DNA from: Bacteroidota bacterium
GTDB taxonomy: Bacteria > Bacteroidota > Bacteroidia > Chitinophagales > LD1
Reading direction: 5' to 3'
Length of the DNA: 64,000 bases
Assembly (NCBI GenBank): GCA_018267385.1
Contig: JAFDYN010000010.1
Span: 217,380 to 281,379, forward strand
In this document: positions 61,636-64,000 of the stretch, in pieces
Layout of the letters: each line of letters opens with the position of its first letter
Numbering within the stretch: the stretch's first letter is position 1
Program-made: the position numbers and the translations under genes
Notes under the pieces: model-generated
Seen by the model: only the letters and a program-made list of their open reading frames with translations
Told to the model about the DNA's origin: nothing
The model's database searches: none

Positions 61636-62382
61636 CTACTCTCCGAGTAGGAAAAATGCGATGAAAAAGTTGACTATCACGAGCATGATGCTGGTCAGTA
61701 CCACTGCCTGCGTACTGGCCCTGCCTATCTCCAGCGCTCCACCGGATACATTGTAGCCCTTGTAGCATGGTATGGAGGCGATGATAAAGGCAAAAAACAC
61801 GCACTTGATAAACATGACGACCACATCCCAGTTCTTCATATTGTCCTGTAGGCCACGCACGTACTCGGCTGTCGTGAAGAAATGCCCCAGCACACCGCCG
61901 GCCCAGCCGCCGAGTATGCCCAGCGCTACAGCCATCACGATCAGCATAGGTATCACCACGATAGCTGCCAGGATCTTCGGCCCCACCAGATACGAGCGCG
62001 TATTGACACCCATGATCTCATAGGCATCTATCTGCTCTGAGATACGCATACTGCCCAGCTCAGTGGCTATATTAGAGCCTACTTTGCCGGCCAGCAGGAG
62101 GGATGTGATGGTAGGGGCGAGCTCGAGTATGAGGCCCTTGCGCACGATAGAGCCCATCCACCACATAGGCACCAGGCCGATACTTTTCAGCTGATAGCTA
62201 AACTGGACGGCTGTGACCGCACCTATAAAGGTGGCAATAATGGCTACAATGGAGAGGGAGCCGATGCCGATGTCATTCATCTGGCGGAAGGTCTCCTTGC
62301 TATACATGGCGGTTTTCTCCGGGCGGGAAAAAGCGTGGCGGATCATGATCAGGTAGCCGCCTATGTCATCCAGGAATTTCAT
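61636..62382 (-). CDS. mlaE: ABC transporter permease, MlaE type
   Basis: 248 aa. Five to six membrane helices: SIVAIIATFIGAVTAVQFSYQL, LGSMRISEQIDAYEIMGVNTRSYLVGPKILAA, ILGGWAGGVLG, FFAFIIASIPCYKGYNV. This is the Mla/MCE permease family. The ELGSMRISEQIDA motif is conserved in MlaE. It likely transports phospholipids with MlaF. MlaD, the MCE protein, is not in the window. Confidence 0.93.
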   Translation of the reverse strand: MKFLDDIGGYLIMIRHAFSRPEKTAMYSKETFRQMNDIGIGSLSIVAIIATFIGAVTAVQFSYQLKSIGLVPMWWMGSIVRKGLILELAPTITSLLLAGKVGSNIATELGSMRISEQIDAYEIMGVNTRSYLVGPKILAAIVVIPMLIVMAVALGILGGWAGGVLGHFFTTAEYVRGLQDNMKNWDVVVMFIKCVFFAFIIASIPCYKGYNVSGGALEIGRASTQAVVLTSIMLVIVNFFIAFFLLGE

Positions 62383-62489
62383 TAGTGTGCGCTAAGATAG
62401 TTTTTTGTCACGGATAGGCAATAGATAGCGGTGTGTATCAGTGCGTCGGAGGCGAGCCGTTAAAAGCGGTACTGTTGGCAAAAGTTGTT

Positions 62490-62497
62490 TAAGTTTG
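62490..62497 (+). promoter_or_regulatory. -7 element for the phospholipase-D-like gene
   Basis: TAAGTTTG is a perfect TAnnTTTG 30 bases upstream of the ATG at 62527. No TTG lies 20 bases upstream. Confidence 0.5.
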
Positions 62498-62526
62498 CTC
62501 ACTTATCTATAGTTATAAATCATTCG

Positions 62527-63909
62527 ATGCTAAAACATTTTTACGCACTCTTAATATTCGGAGGGTTGTCTGCATCCGGTTTCGCCGCAGGTAGTAGCAA
62601 GATCAAGGTCTATTTTAATACTCCGGTAGACACGAGCTATGCCACACCTGGCAATAACGCTGCCTATCTCTACCATACGCTGGATGATACACTCATAGCC
62701 TATATCAACCGGGCAAACCATACCCTCGATATAGCAGTGTACCAGTTCTCTCAGGGTAGTGGCATGAGTGATATAGCCGGAGCGCTCAATGCCGCCTATA
62801 GCCGTGGCGTCACGATCCGCTATATATATGATGGCAAGGACAGTGCGAGCACCTCTATGGGGTTGCTAAATAGCGGTATTCATATCCTGCCAAGTCCCAA
62901 CGGTTCTTCATATAATATCATGCATAACAAGTTTGTGGTGATAGATGCCGGCTACGCTGCAGATGCCACTGTGTGGACCGGATCTACCAACTGGACCGAA
63001 TCCATGTTTGACAAAAGCACTAACAACGCCGTGATCATACAAGACCAGGCTGTGGCGCAGGCGTATGTGGCTCAGTTTGAGAAAATGTGGGGCGGGAGCG
63101 GAGCTACGCCTAATCCCGCTAATTCAAAGTTTGGCCCGTACAAGACTGCAAGTACTTCCAACACCTTTACTGTAGATGGCAGGACGGTAGAGGTATACTT
63201 CAGCCCTGCGGATAATACGAATGCTCATATCAGGTCTGCCATACAAAGAGCAGACAAAGAAATATTCTTTGGCGTCTATACCTATACTGAAAGCCCCAAT
63301 GCACAGGATATGAAGGTGAAATACAATACACCGGGTGTCACTGTGAAAGGTATCATGGACGAGTATAGCTACAACTACAATGCCTATGATACACTGGCCC
63401 CTGTGATGGGCAATGACCTGAAAATATACAATGGCAGCAATACAGTATATCACAACAAGATGATGATAGCTGATCCTGACTATCCTACTCTCGACCCTCT
63501 CGTATTGACTGGCAGCCACAACTGGTCAGTGACAGCGGATACCAAAAATGATGAGAATATGATCATCATACATGATGCAGATGTGGCCAATCAATACCTG
63601 CAGGAATTTGCAGGCAGCTATGAGGCGCTGGGAGGTACTATCTCTCATATAACGGCTATCAGTGAGGCAGTGCATGATGATATGATAGGCATCTATCCCA
63701 ATCCGATACAAGATGTACTATGGATAGATATAAAGGAAGCCGGGCGGGCTACTGTAGAGATCAGCACGCTGGCAGGGCAGACGCTGCGCAGTGCAGAGCT
63801 ATCGACTGGCCGCAGTGAGCTGACCTTGTCAGATATAGCTCCGGGTATCTATGTAGTGACCGTATCTGATATATCAGGGCTGCATACATATAAGATAGTA
63901 AAAATGTGA
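62527..63909 (+). CDS. Secreted phospholipase-D-like protein with T9SS sorting domain
   Basis: 460 aa from ATG 62527, at the start of a signal peptide (MLKHFYALLIFGGLSASGFA). Two HKD-type motifs: HNKFVVID followed by WTGSTNWTES, and HNKMMIAD followed by LTGSHNWS. Both have the H, K, D and N/S expected in the PLD superfamily, so a two-site active center is likely. The C-terminus (IGIYPNPIQDVLWIDI to HTYKIVKM) is a T9SS sorting domain. The enzyme could cleave phospholipids or nucleic acids outside the cell; which is unknown. Confidence 0.9.
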   Translation: MLKHFYALLIFGGLSASGFAAGSSKIKVYFNTPVDTSYATPGNNAAYLYHTLDDTLIAYINRANHTLDIAVYQFSQGSGMSDIAGALNAAYSRGVTIRYIYDGKDSASTSMGLLNSGIHILPSPNGSSYNIMHNKFVVIDAGYAADATVWTGSTNWTESMFDKSTNNAVIIQDQAVAQAYVAQFEKMWGGSGATPNPANSKFGPYKTASTSNTFTVDGRTVEVYFSPADNTNAHIRSAIQRADKEIFFGVYTYTESPNAQDMKVKYNTPGVTVKGIMDEYSYNYNAYDTLAPVMGNDLKIYNGSNTVYHNKMMIADPDYPTLDPLVLTGSHNWSVTADTKNDENMIIIHDADVANQYLQEFAGSYEALGGTISHITAISEAVHDDMIGIYPNPIQDVLWIDIKEAGRATVEISTLAGQTLRSAELSTGRSELTLSDIAPGIYVVTVSDISGLHTYKIVKM

Positions 63910-63952
63910 GGCGCCCTTTGTTGATAAAGCTGTGATTCTGTTTATTTGTTGG

Positions 63953-63972
63953 GAGAAAAAATATTTTTTCTC
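63953..63972. other. Perfect 20-base palindrome near the right edge
   Basis: GAGAAAAAATATTTTTTCTC, 44 bases after the PLD-like stop. It is A+T-rich; it could be a weak terminator or a protein site. Confidence 0.45.
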
Positions 63973-64000
63973 AGAAGCAATCCTTTTAAATTCGTTCATT

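Overview
The window is a chromosomal segment of a member of the Bacteroidota, most likely of the Chitinophagales/Sphingobacteriia type. Four proteins end in type IX secretion (T9SS) C-terminal sorting domains with the usual YPNP-like motif. There are several short lipoproteins, a bacillithiol deacetylase (BshB1), an LpxD, DUF4199-type and other families found mainly in this phylum, and promoters of the phylum's TAnnTTTG (-7) type. No rRNA, tRNA, CRISPR array, insertion sequence or prophage was seen. Genes are dense, on both strands, and isoleucine is often encoded by ATA despite a roughly balanced base composition.

Layout. 1-8 kb: tail of a probable zinc-finger anti-sigma-like protein, a bshB1-CDF metal exporter pair, a sensor histidine kinase, a large secreted Ig-repeat protein with a CxxxCH motif, and a BrkB-type membrane protein. 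8-16 kb: thioesterase, TPR-LuxR regulator, a giant collagen-like/YadA-head/S74-chaperone fibre protein, lpxD. 16-28 kb: secreted subtilase, lipoproteins, mnmA, an orphan terminase-small-subunit-like gene carrying in-frame copies of a dispersed palindrome, HD and patatin proteins, an NAD(P)-binding protein, and a TetR gene flanked by two nearly identical operators, one in front of a thioesterase gene. 26-29 kb: a GIN-DUF6624-like fusion, a protein with a possible kinase-like core, and a small exported protein.

29.5-35.8 kb is a compact minus-strand metabolic cluster: FGGY sugar kinase, class III aminotransferase, class II aldolase, a metal-ligand-less aldolase paralogue and a sphingosine-phosphate-lyase-like PLP enzyme. 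Three of the genes overlap by 4 bases. A four-helix-bundle gene in an inverted-repeat-bounded cassette interrupts it. The chemistry (phosphorylate, transaminate, C-C cleave) suggests an unassigned pathway for a sugar or amino-polyol.

36-48 kb: a hemerythrin-like gene broken by one base in a C5 run, a zinc-ribbon/carboxypeptidase-regulatory membrane protein, a methylmalonyl-CoA-mutase large subunit, a three-gene operon (leucine-rich repeat protein, DUF6992-like, DUF6624-like) behind a good Fur-box candidate, then a non-catalytic dihydroorotase-like protein with DUF4199 and a GT2 glycosyltransferase, and comF. 48-64 kb: membrane protein, flotillin, secreted proteins, enoyl-CoA hydratase, a transglutaminase-DUF2569 fusion, sucD, mlaE/mlaF-type transporter genes and a secreted phospholipase-D-like protein. 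Between mlaF and sucD sits an A+T-richer two-gene unit, an OLD-like AAA ATPase plus a DUF4276 TOPRIM-like protein. It is the best candidate for a transferred defence module.
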